A stretch of DNA of 64,000 nucleotides. Origin: Apium graveolens. Lineage: Eukaryota > Streptophyta > Magnoliopsida > Apiales > Apiaceae. The translations under genes and the position numbers were made by a program. The first letter of the stretch is position 1, and every line of letters begins with the position of its first letter. The DNA is taken from assembly GCF_009905375.1 (NCBI RefSeq), contig NC_133653.1, forward strand, positions 59,381,567-59,445,566, given 5' to 3'. Below the pieces are notes generated by a model. The model was given only the letters and a program-made list of their open reading frames with translations, had not been told where the DNA came from and did no database searches. This document shows, one piece after another, positions 49,201 through 60,663 of this stretch.

Positions 49201-49871
49201 TCAAACTCTGACTAGTTTGATAGCCCTTCTCCTAAGCACTTGTTCCTTTTCAATCTATAACCCTTCCTGGTTGCTCCATATAGGTTACGTCGGGTTGCAT
49301 GTCTATGCGCTCATATGCCCCTATTTGTCTGGCATCCGAATTATATTTCCTTAATATTGATACGTGGAACACGTTATGAACTTGCTACATGTTCGGGGGT
49401 AGGGCTAGCTCATATGCTAACTTCCCAATACGTCTTAATACCTCAAAGGGTCCAATAATTCGGGGGCTTAGCTTTCCTTTCTTTCCGAACCTCATCCATC
49501 CTTTCCAAGGGAATACCTATAACAGCACTAGGTCCCCTACTTCCTATTCCTTGTCCTTTCGTGTCAAATCAACATACTTCGTGTTCCCATCTTGGGCTAC
49601 TATCAGCCATCCTCTGATTAAATCTATTATATCCTTGGTCCTTTGGACCACTGCTGGTCCGAGCATCTTGCGCTCTGCAATCTTCATCCTAACATAAGGG
49701 AGATCGACATTGTCTTCCCTCAAGGATCTCATAAGGCGATACCTTGATACTGACATACGATCGATTATCGTGAGAAAACTTAATCCGCGTTAAGTGATCA
49801 TTCCAAATTCTTTCAAGTCTATTGCACAGAATTTCATCATAGCTTCTAGCACTATAGCTTTGGCTTCTCAA
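49201..49871 (-). pseudogene. pol C-terminus of the long-LTR Gypsy element (integrase end, chromodomain-like)
   Basis: Three overlapping minus-strand frames hold consecutive parts of a Gypsy integrase C-terminus. 49871-49689 reads ERIWNDHL and ILEGRQCRSPLC. 49756-49544 reads GPAVVQRTKDIIDLIRG and YVDLTRKDKE. 49540-49290 reads RFGKKGKLSPRIIGPFEVL and QVHNVFHVSILRKYN. A chromodomain-like start (EQVLRRRAIKLVRV) stands next to the LTR. At least two frame changes and several stops break it. Confidence 0.75.
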
Positions 49872-52800
49872 TACCCATTCTTTTCCAGTTCGTAAACGTT
49901 ACTATCTTCCGTACAGGATACTATTCTAGATATAACTTTACTCGCTAGAGTTTTATAACCTCTAAATAATCGCGTTAACCTTAGTATCACGGACGCGTTA
50001 GAATCGGAATACCACCTTACTTAGTACCACTTCATCTCTAGCTGCCTCCATCTTCGAAAGCTTGATCCATCATATAGAAGTAAAGGAATTTGTTGAGAGA
50101 TCACTATGATCATGAACACTTGTTCTATTGCATAGTTAGTACAGAAGGTGTCCAGCCTTTAGTACTTGACAAGCAATTAAACAACATGTGGTATCCTACT
50201 AGGCTTCTTTCACACAGATAGATAGTCATTCGGCAATACCTCCCCTTCTGGAAGGGTTGTTCTTCTCAGCTTATATGAAATGAAAAGAAGAGAAAAGAAC
50301 GAACTGAAGAGAATTGTATATATGAAAAAAAATATACTGCCACAAAATATCTGGCTTGGAACCTACCTCTGAAATATAGAGGTTTGTCATAGGAGAACAA
50401 AACATATGTGTATATATATCAACATCAAGTATTATCGCATCGCATTTCGCATGCTTAAATATTTTTGCTATTCCGTCCATCATTCTATGGACCCATGCTC
50501 TTCCTCGAGCTTATACTCAATCACCTTTGAATCTCCCTCGACATCGAAAATTGAATCTGGAATCTCATTTTATACCTCATCGTTACTAGAATTATATGCT
50601 TGCACTGCAACCTTCCTCGTATAGTAATATGACTCTCTATTGATAAGAAGGAATAAGTATTCAATAGGTAGGTAATCTACTTAATTAGTCTATCAATGAT
50701 AACTTATACACCACCACGACCCGATTAGTGGTACTCAATCTCAACATCCATTCCAATACAACTCTCACGGTTGTAATCGACTCATTACTCGCAGAATCAT
50801 TGCTGCATTACTGTGGTCCATCGCTGACCTACTGTAGTTATTCATTTTCTATGAAATCTTAATAGCTAACCATACGGAGTCCATACATGTCGTATCAAAT
50901 TCTTCTAAGGAGGTAACATGATCACCGTTCATCATTCATGAAGAACACTCCTGAACTTGACGTACATATGACATGAAGCAGATAAAATTGTAGAAGAGTT
51001 TCAATCAAAACAACGATAGCAGGTTAATACCATTCTTAATCATATGCCTTCAATAGAAGACTTAACTCAAAGGTTTGTTTAGTCCTTTTTGAAACATGGT
51101 CCTGGCTTATCTTAAGATAGTACCTTCTAAGATAGATAACCCGCTCATGGCGATTACACGAATTAAACCTTTACCAAACTACTATTACGGTTGGGTATTG
51201 CACAGTCATCAGAAGGAATGTCAATCTTCCAAACCATAATACAACCTTCATAGCTTTAACCATCATCACTGTATTCCTCTGGCACGAGCGCCTATAATTG
51301 TCCTCTTACACTTAAAGTGTCGGCCATCTCTTTGCCCTTTCCTGATAGTAAAATTTCCTTACAATCAATCTCATTTTAACCACCTCCAACTAAATTTTCT
51401 ACCTCATTTCAATCACTGCTTATGTGAAAATGCTTTTCTTAAGTCCTGATGAGAAAAGAAAAAAATCACCATTTTTCCATAAGTCATTGCCTTAGTCTTT
51501 AGATGTGAACATTGTCACGGCTGACTCTCGATCATACTTAGGACGTCTCTTATCTTGGTTCCTTCTTGTTTTCACCAATCTCGACCCTCATTGGGTCGAT
51601 CTATACTTTCTTATGGTTCAATACGTGCCCCGCCTTGCATTATTATAATTACGTCATATTTCCTTTATCAAAATTTATTTTCTTGAGAACTTTGAATACT
51701 ACCTTTCTCCTTGTAAAACCTCTAAGGTTATCCTTAAATTCTTCATCAGGTACACCCTAGGCTCAGGGCATATCAAGATACCATTTACTAATACCAAAAT
51801 CATTGTCTATATACTTCTGAAAAATTTCCCCACTGATCCTTGAAGGTTGTTGTTACCTTAATCCTTTCCAATTCATACTGTCAAAACTCATACTGTCCCT
51901 ATTAAGGGTGAAATGCCAACCTTCATGCATTCCCCTATGGTTCATCTCAAGTTATCGAGGTTCTATCCTTAATTCCTCCTTTAAAAAGGTACTTGCATCC
52001 TTCCATGGATAAATCAAGTCATATATCCTTGATAGATTATCTTATCCAATCATTCCCACCCAGATAGTCTATACCAATTTCACAATAGCATCCTTATTCA
52101 AACTGAGGTCAACACACATGGCCTTCAAAAGATAACAATGGTTACCCGCTTTTCTTTCCTAATTTGGTAATGATAACATGGATGTTCTGGAAGATATTGG
52201 TCGTGTTCAACGTGAACATCTTCTTAATAAATCCTCATTTTCTTAAGTTATTTATCTCAACAGTCATCTCAATGTTGGGATGTCTTTCATACCTGGCGTC
52301 TCCCTTTCTGGGTATCATGCCACCGGTATTACACTTCAAATTCTTGAAGGTCACCTCCTTCATCCAATTTTCCTAATTTCCTACTTTCTTGTCTCCTCAG
52401 TCTATCCGTGTCTCATTATTTATCCTTCGAACTATCTCAAGGTTTCCTCGAATTCTCCCAACTTAAAGGGGGTACAATATGTACATCTCTTATGCCTTTA
52501 ACCATCAACTTTAACTCATAGTGAATCATCCTTATCCTGACGATCACATACTTTTCTATTTCTATTACTATGATTCTTTAGGGTTTCCTCATACCCAACT
52601 CCCTTATCATTCCTCAAACTCTATTGCCTTTATATTCCTTTCCACTTCAGTTTCTTTTTATTTTCCTTTCTCTTACAATCATTTCATGAACCCACTAATT
52701 ATTTACTTCAAACATCACGTCGTTCTGGGATTCTTGTCCTCCGAATGAATCTTTACAACTTTTACAAATGTTAGATTCATAATTCATCATATTCGTCCGC

Positions 52801-53807
52801 CTTTGTTCTGGCTCTTAAAGCTTTTACACTATCTCCCTAACCTTGGGATTTACTTTCTCGAAAACAATTGACTGAACTTTAATCAGTTTATCATAACCTC
52901 TTGCTCCGTGCCTTTCTTGGTCTTTCACCAGTGGGTGGTCTCTCTCTTAGGAGGGTAAGTGACAGAAACAGTCTTTTATGATTCATCAATCATTTAGAAT
53001 CTCAAATGATTCCTGTATTTCCTTTAGCCAGGCTCTTTCCTCGACCGGGTCAGCTATTTCCTTGGAACTCTGAGAGCTTAGCGACTTAAAGGTCCTGAAA
53101 GAATTTCACACCACATTATTTCCTCAAGGTGGTGGTTAGGGGTAAAAGTATAAGTTTTGTTTTAGGCAGGTCCATGGATTGCCCAATAGGAGTACCATCC
53201 TGGTTCTTCCTATCTTGCTCGACTTCTGTTTTCTCAGTCTAAATATTTCTTCCTACTCCCCATAATTGGGGTCATCTTTTAATTTAAAATCCTCATTTTC
53301 CACTTCATTATATTCTGGGTTCCTTATATCTTAATTACGACCTCCCTGATTATCACATTCAAGGTTTGCCCCTAATCTTATTCCTCATGGGGGCATAATG
53401 CTTGGAAAAGTTTTGAGAATCTCTGGATATTTGTCTTACTTACTTTGCTTAAGTCTTTCCCTCGTTCAGTCCTTGCATGATTGCAAATTATAAATTCTCA
53501 AGTTCTATAAACTTCATGACACTCTCTTAAGTGTTAATAGTGCAATTAACAATATGAACTTATCACAAACAAACTGATCTGAACTGAAATTAACGAATAT
53601 ATACATAACCATTTATTCGAGGGTACAACAACTAAACACATTAAAGAGAATTACATCATTTGATCTGATTGCTTCTATCCCAAAAGTACTACCATAGATA
53701 ATCATCTAGTCATTAAAACTAATCAATTAGAACTTAGGTTAATCCTCCAAAAGTGGTGCTACATGAAACCCTTGTCTGATCACTCTGGCTCTGCACACTA
53801 CCATGGA
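49872..53807 (-). pseudogene. Heavily decayed gag-pol interior of the long-LTR Gypsy element
   Basis: No open frame longer than about 75 codons on the expected strand. Gag is recognisable near 53090-52980 (DPVEERAWLKEIQESFE) and 52975-52850 (YLLRG, HWW and FEKVNP in shifted frames). Protease, RT and RNase H should lie between this and 49871, but I cannot name their motifs with confidence. Short plus-strand ORFs here are by-products. Confidence 0.6.
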
Positions 53808-54581
53808 TCAAGAAATGCGGGCACGCACGACATCCCTAACCTGCTCCATCACAGAGGTGATGAGGTCTAAGATAGTTGCAAGTAGAGCTGGATCAACCTG
53901 ACCCTCAAGATGGCCTCTAGCTGTAATTCGGGTGGTAGCCTCAATCCTTTCCATGCTATAAGCTAGTCCTGCCGGAAGTACCCCGCCCTCAATTCTTGGT
54001 GCAGTAAGTCGGTCCAACAGATCACTTCTAACATTACGGGCCTCAGACAGGCCACCCAAAGTCATATGATAATTGGCGATAAGAGAAGCCTAAGTGGTAG
54101 CATCTAGCAGTCCATGGGGTGCAGGTGGTGCAGACCCAGGAGATCCAAACGGGTAACCAAGCACGGTATCAGGTGACAATGGTGTAGAAGATAAAGGTGG
54201 CATTTCCTCAGTAGGTGCTGGCCTCTGTACAGGGGAGGGAACAGGAATTGGTGGAACCTCATGGACGTCTACAGGAACCTCTAGAAGAGGGTCTGATACT
54301 AGTATAATTAGTTCCGTGGAAGGCCCCACTCCTTCTGCCCTCATCAACCTTTGTGCCCTTGGTAACTCTTCATCCTCTAGTGCCACCCTCGCGGCCATTC
54401 TTGCTCTGGTAGTCGCCCTGACTATGGTCATCAATTCCTCAGCGGTCCTCTCTTCATTCCCGTCAGGATCCTCCACGAGATCCTCCTCAGCAACTATCCC
54501 TTCTGGGATAACATCCTTAACCGCAACATTCTCAATATGAATCTCATCCGGTCCCTCGTTAGGGTACTCTATCGGATTCAC
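53808..54581 (-). pseudogene. N-terminal gag-region ORF of the long-LTR Gypsy element, one stop
   Basis: One frame from ATG 54581 (MNPIEYPNEGPDEIHIEN) to a stop at 53808-53810, about 257 codons, with a single TAG at 54092-54090. The first part is acidic (Glu/Asp-rich), the middle proline-rich (PPIPVPSPVQRPAP), and the last part Arg-rich helical (TTRITARGHLEGQVDPALLA). It begins about 245 bases after the primer site, where gag should start. No zinc knuckle is visible. Assignment to gag rests on position. Confidence 0.55.
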
Positions 54582-54827
54582 AATTTGATCTGCAACATGT
54601 AATAAAACATCCTCATGCTGATGCTCCTAAACCTCAGGGTTCGGTGCCCCGCTGCCCTATACGAGAATGAACCATGTTACTATCACGATATTTATAAGGG
54701 TTCCCGTAAGGGTTTTAACTGTCAGTGCTACTTTAAGTAGTCCGACTATGAACTTGGCAAGAGTTCTTATTATCTTTGTGAGTTTATTATTATATCGTCG
54801 CATCATCTCTGAGGTTTATAACGCTTG

Positions 54828-54839
54828 GCTCTGATACCA
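54828..54839 (-). promoter_or_regulatory. Primer binding site of the long-LTR Gypsy element
   Basis: On the minus strand TGGTATCAGAGC, four bases after the end of the 5' LTR at 54844. It fixes the minus orientation of this element. Confidence 0.92.
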
Positions 54840-54843
54840 TTTC

Positions 54844-57800
54844 TGTAACACCCCCAAATCCGGTGTCGGGGATTCGGGTTATCACGAGTTCCATTTCCCT
54901 TAATGATACTTAATCTTAACAATCAACCAACTGCTGCGTACTGAGACCCCACAATATACACACACACACACCACAAGTTATAGTCCCAGAGATGAATACC
55001 AAATATAACACAAGTCTTCTTATTCCATAATTAAAAGCCATTACACCTTAAAAGGGTTCTGAATAAATTTACATATTCCTCGCCATTATTACAATTCGTA
55101 TTATACATAAGTCTGGTTCATCAATAGTTAAAAACCTAGCCTATTGGTAGCTCCTACCTCAGCTATGGCGGCATCAACGCTTTCAGAAAACTGCAGAACG
55201 TTTCCTAACCGCTTGCGAATTGGGAGCTTGGTCATGTTCATCCTTTCTATCTGTTGTTGTGTGATAAAAGAAGAAAGCAAGGGTGAGCAACAAGCCCACC
55301 AAAATATTATGTATAATAATTAACAATATATGAGCATTCTCATAGTACTCATGAAAGTCTTGGTCAAGAAGAAATGAACCAAACTGATATCTTAACGCGA
55401 CCAAGTCGCAAAATATTCAGTGTATATATATATATATACTTCTCAAATATTTGAAATCCTCTTACATGTATAATATACACAGAGTTCCAGTTTATAACTG
55501 TATAAAATATCGTTGCAAGGTGATCTCATATATCTAACCTTGTCTCAACGTTTTTCTGAAAATCTTTGTCATGCATAAGATAATCAATAACCAGATATAA
55601 GTTGAAAAGATGAAGTAACAAGATATCCCAATATACTTATATCTTTCCCAAATACTACTTGAACTACCACCGTTCAGGTTATAATCAATTTCAAAAGTTC
55701 ATCACATAGATGAGACTAAAAGATAAGACTTGAATAGATTCAATCCTTGAAATATTATTGAATGAAATGAAGTTAAGAGATACTTCATTTGATGGAAACA
55801 CCATTATAATTGCTTAACCCTGTCAATGCTTCGGCAACCACCCATTCGTAGCCTTTCGACCGAAATGCTCCGGGTAGTGTTGCAGAAATAGCCAACTGGA
55901 TGATGAACTCATTACGGGAGTTTGCCACGCCAGGAAGACCACTTACGATGATCTGTCGCAGTAGTGCAACCCCACCATTTTCTACATGTAGAGGGAGACC
56001 TTTTGGATTTACTTGTCAACCGAACACTGGACTCCTAAGGAATGGACTGTGTTAGCGGAACTTCCAGGCCATTTGGGCCAATATAATAAGGTTGGGCCGG
56101 CGCCACTCGACCACTTACGCCACTCCTAGTTCAGATGAAATCCATGACTCTGAAACTTAAAGCTCGTCCCCCCTTTCCCCAAGTAGAAACTTGTTGATAC
56201 GGCTCCACCAAGAAGTCGTATCTAGTTGGAAAGGAAAACTCACCGATATTTCCCAGGCGATGCCTGTTAATGGATTAACTTGTTCCAAGAATTTTACTTC
56301 CCGAGTGTTGGGTAAGTAATCAAAAACTTTTTTATCAAAATAACAACCTTGTTGCGAATATAAAATACACCACAGAGCCAGATCCCTCAGGTTTTGAACA
56401 AGTATTTAAATCCCCTTCGAAAGGAAGATCTTAAATATTAAAATGGGTTTTGGGATCCGCCCTAACTTTTAAAAATCATTTTGAAGACTCGAAAACATTT
56501 TTAAGAATGTTTGGAGTAATGCTGATTTAATAAAATAAATCAGTCCCAATATATTAGAAAATATCTGAATATTATTATTTAAATAATATTCCCATAAAGA
56601 ATAATCTTTATAAAAATAATTGAATTAGAAGTTTTAAAACTCATACTTGAAATGAATAATAAATAACCAAAGATATACTTATACGAAAGTATGATCTTTA
56701 TTTGAATGATCAAAAATAAGTTTGATTATCGACACCTTATTCTTTAATAAAATAAAGAATATTAATTAGCAAATAATCGGAGTCATAAGTCCTCAAATGA
56801 ATATTCAAATAATATTCATTAAATAGAATAAACGGAGTCATAAGTCCTCGAATGAATATTCAAAACAATATTCATTAAATAGAATAAACGGAGTCATAAG
56901 TCCTCGAATGGATATTCAAAATAATATTCATTAGTAAAAGTAAAGTTATCGAATAAAACTTATTCGATTAATAGTTTTGAAAACTATATCAATATATATA
57001 TATAAATACATATATATAATATACTCGGAAACATCGACTCCCGGTTTTAGAAAATGTTCACCTTTGGGTCCCCTATACTAAGGGTATACGCAACTACTGC
57101 TTATCTCTAGCATAGGTATTATGCAACTAATAAGCATTTGAATCAACAGATATATATCGAGATTATGAAACAGACATGCATATATACCATATCACATGCT
57201 CCAATATATCGCAAGATTTGCTAATTAACTATCACTTAAGTCGCTCGAGTACCCTCGGCTCCACCAATTTTAATAAATTAACCATTAAGAGTTTTAAGGC
57301 GATTCTTTCACGAGCACCTTACCAACTGCGTAATCCACTTTACATAAATGTTTCATACCCCAATTAGTCATTTAAGGTCTTTAACCAATGTTTCAAAGTA
57401 AGGCGAGGGGAAATGGTTCGTTCGCGAAACGCCGTTACTTAAAACGGTCGTTTCTCCTAAACTGTACATCGGATTCAAGCGTACCACATATCAAAACGAA
57501 GCTTGTAACATGAACTATCTAATCATGGCAATGGTCAAAACCTAAGAGTGAGTTCTCGGGTCCTGATGTTATGAACAAAAACAGTCTAGGATAATCGGAC
57601 ATTACGACGACTATGTTTACGCGATTACCAAATTTGTACAACTCCAAATCAATCCACAATCAACCCACAATCAACATTACAACCCAAAATCCCTCCAAAC
57701 CTCACCACATCAGTCCATTACTTCATGTTTTAACCCACTCATTCAATCACAACAAAAGCTACTAACCATATTAAGGTTCATTAACTAATAACCAAGATTC

Positions 57801-58890
57801 AACCATCAAAATCTCTACAAACTCAACCAAACTTTAAACAAACAAGCATCATGCTTCACATATACTATATCAATCATAACCATTCCTAAATACTCAAAAC
57901 TAAAGCTAGGGTTTGGAGTTTATACCTTCTTGAAGCTTCTTAACACAACATAAGAGCTTTGAATGCCTAAAGAACCTTGATCCTTGCTTGTTTAACCTTA
58001 AACTTTCATAAAAATTCAAGAAAACTAAAGTTATTTTTTGAAAGTTACTATTCACCATCTTCTTCCTTGAATTATTGGAAGAGATTGTGAAGGAATTTGA
58101 AGCTTAATCTTATAGGATATCCATATCTATGTACAAGGAACCTTAGATAATTACCTCACTAATTAACAAAGCTTGGAACTAGGATTTGAGTTTTTTTCTT
58201 CCTTTGAAATGGACAAAGCCGAGAACACTTCTTGAAAATGGAAGTGTTTTGTGTTTTTTGATGTTTATGATTTGTTTTTGGCTTGGTTGATCCACTTGGT
58301 TTGTTAATTAGATTATTACCATGGTAAATTTTGTGTGGTTCACAATCAACCAACAACACACTTCTCTTTTGGTCATGCTTAGGTCATCTTCCCATGTCAT
58401 CCTCTCACACTTGTCCTCTTCTTGTTGGTGAGATGACATCACTCTCCACTAACCCTTTGATTAAGTCCTAATCACTTGGCTAATGACTGCTGATATGTTA
58501 TACGGTTTGCTTAACTTTCGTTCTCGTTTATCGTTTGAGGGTTCATACCCGGGATCTTATTACTTGGGTTCCCTTAACCTTTCTCAATACATTATATTCC
58601 TTTTATGATCCTCTCTTATAATCCTTGAATTTAAATCCTTTTAATCATGTTACCTTATACTCAATTCTTTCGTTATCTGGTGGATTTTCGGGAAAAATCA
58701 AAGTGTTCGGATTTGGATTCTGACGATCTTTACATACACTTATATACCACATAGAGTACTAACAATATCCCAGAAGATCAATAAAAGAACCCCTACATAG
58801 TGTGGCATGAAAAGTTTTCTTATTCAGCATAATCAGCAAAACACTATTCATAAGGGTTTCAAAGATTCCAAAAAAATTGGGGTTATTACA
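54844..58890 (-). repeat. 5' LTR of the long-LTR Gypsy element
   Basis: 4047 bp; the plus strand reads TGTAACACCCCCAAATCC to GGGGTTATTACA. It matches the 3' LTR end to end except for the missing ~215 bp (junction near 57225-57240) and scattered substitutions. It contains the tandem array at 56778-56935. Confidence 0.92.
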
Positions 58891-60090
58891 TGGAGTGTCA
58901 GGTGTGACCGAAAGTGGATACACGGAATCCTCATAAAAAACTGGCCACTGAATTTCAACTCTCGTAGCTCTAAATGCAGTCCCAAGTGCCTGGGTGAGAT
59001 TGCGTGCAAACTGACTGTGGATGTCGTGCATCACATCCATCCTCCTCGCAAGACGCCTACACTGCATCGAACTTAAACCAGCTCCCATATCTGCTCCTGC
59101 TGCCTCATCCTGCTGCTGCTGCGATGGACCGACCTCCTCTCCCAACTCGGCTCTCCAAGCCGCCTTGCTAGCCTGCTGCGTACCACAGGTATATGACTGA
59201 GGGGCTAGACGTCCTTCTGGTAGATGATCATAAGAATAACCAAGCCCCTTAGGATCGGGCTTGCCGCCATACCACTCAACCATGCTGTGCAACGTAGAAC
59301 TATTGATAGGAGCACTAGGAAGCTGCAGCTGCTCATGTGTGGGGCAATGAACACCAACCGCCACGCACAACTTTGTCACAACGGACGCATAAGGAATAGC
59401 ACCTATAGTACCTCCCCTCAAAAATCTCAAGATCCCATGATAGATCACCATCCCCAAATCAATGTAATCACCCTGAAGAATACCCCATAGCAGACGAGAA
59501 CGCTCCACAGTAATCTCATGCACATGCGAAGATGGCATGATGTTAACACAAATAAACGAGTTCCAAGCTTGTTCAAACCTGTTCATGCATGAAGCAGGGA
59601 ACGTGGAGTAATCAGTAGTGCCCCTCTTGAACTTCCAATGAGTCTCAGACACATATAGAGTAGCAACGATCAGATCCAAGTTAAAGTCCTCCGGAGTCTT
59701 ATCATTCCAAGTGTCCTGTCCGGGCTTCCTCGCGGGCTACTCAATCACTGTTCTGATAGCCTCAGCACTGTACTCGACAGTCATCCCCCTCACCACCGTA
59801 AATCCATTCTTTTTTGCTTTAGCATTGGCATAAAACTCCCACACAATACTCATGGGCACAGCAGCGGGAGCCTCATAAAAAGGTACCCAGCCCATCTCGA
59901 GAATCATCTCCAACAACTTACCATCCTTCCCGGATGGCAGAAATCCTCTATCATTAGCAATAGGCTTTGAGAGAAGCCTCGTATACTCCTCCTCAGCCTC
60001 AGAAGTAGAAAACCTAGTCCTCACACCACCAGCAGATGATGAATCGGTGGTGGTGCTTCCAACTTGAGTTCTCTGTCTTTTGGGTGCCAT
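58891..60090 (-). pseudogene. Accessory third (env-like) ORF of the Gypsy element, one stop and one insertion
   Basis: It starts at ATG 60090 (MAPKRQRTQVGSTTTDSS), directly after a leader with a TATA box. The frame runs on to the target site at 58891-58895, continues left of the nested element, and ends at TAG 44910-44908. A single TAG at 59739-59737 interrupts it after 117 codons. Length without breaks would be about 410 residues. The protein has a basic N-terminus, a globular core (FPASCMNRFEQAWNSFICV, VERSRLLWGIL, ILRFLRGGTIG), a Gln/Ala-rich linker and an acidic end. It resembles the domain annotated as putative plant transposon protein. No signal peptide or membrane anchor is evident, so env is a positional label. 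Confidence 0.75.
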
Positions 60091-60520
60091 CGAATTGAAA
60101 AAAAGTGAATAAAAGCTTAGGTGTTTAGAGAGAATTTGTGTTTGAGAGTTTGTGAATTGGTGGAGAAGTTGCGTATAAGTGTATGTATTTATAGGTGGAG
60201 GGGTGTGAATTTGATAAGGAATAGAAGTGGGATTGATTATGGGAATCGTGGCAATAATGGAATTGAGTGGGAGAGGGAATTATGGGGTGTGGAAGAGTAA
60301 AAATCGGGTTTGAATTGATTTTAGAATTAAAATCCCGATTTTACTTTATAAACTGCTGCCTTAAAAAATCCGCATAGGGACCTGCGCGACCGCGCGTTGA
60401 GATAGCGCGGGCGCCTCTACTTCTGGAAAACCAGCGCGGGCGCGCGCTAGGACAGCGCGGGCGCGCTCAGCTACTAGAAAAATGGCGTGGCCGCGCGGGC
60501 ACGCCAAGCTTTTGTACTTG
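60091..60520 (-). promoter_or_regulatory. Putative internal promoter, leader and CpG-rich block before the Gypsy third ORF
   Basis: On the minus strand a perfect TATAAATA (60193-60186) lies about 100 bases before the ATG at 60090. It is followed by a pyrimidine- and A-rich leader without an ATG. Further upstream (60380-60510) is a CpG-rich block with units like CCAGCGCGGGCGCG, related to the block upstream of the LTR TATA box (43394-43477). The parallel layout suggests an internal promoter; there is no expression evidence. Confidence 0.5.
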
Positions 60521-60663
60521 GCCCTGAATTTTTTTCTTTTTCTAATTTTTTTATGATTTTTTCCATTCTTCTTGCTTCCTGTACCTACTAATGTATAACA
60601 TACTTGGGTTGCCTCCCAAGAAGCGCTTCTTTTACGTCGCTAGCTCGACATAGAATCTTGAGA

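Larger units (their letters stand above)
44946..58890 (-). mobile_element. Long-LTR Gypsy element, chromovirus (Tekay/Del)-like, with decayed interior
   Basis: A 13.9 kb element in minus orientation with LTRs of 4255 bp (44946-49200, 3') and 4047 bp (54844-58890, 5'), a Met-tRNA primer site next to the right LTR, and a 5.6 kb interior. The exact 5 bp target duplication TGGAG stands at 44941-44945 and 58891-58895. Very long LTRs, integrase C-terminal motifs and a chromodomain-like end next to the 3' LTR support the Tekay/Del group. It sits in the last codons of the Gypsy element's third ORF. Confidence 0.9.
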
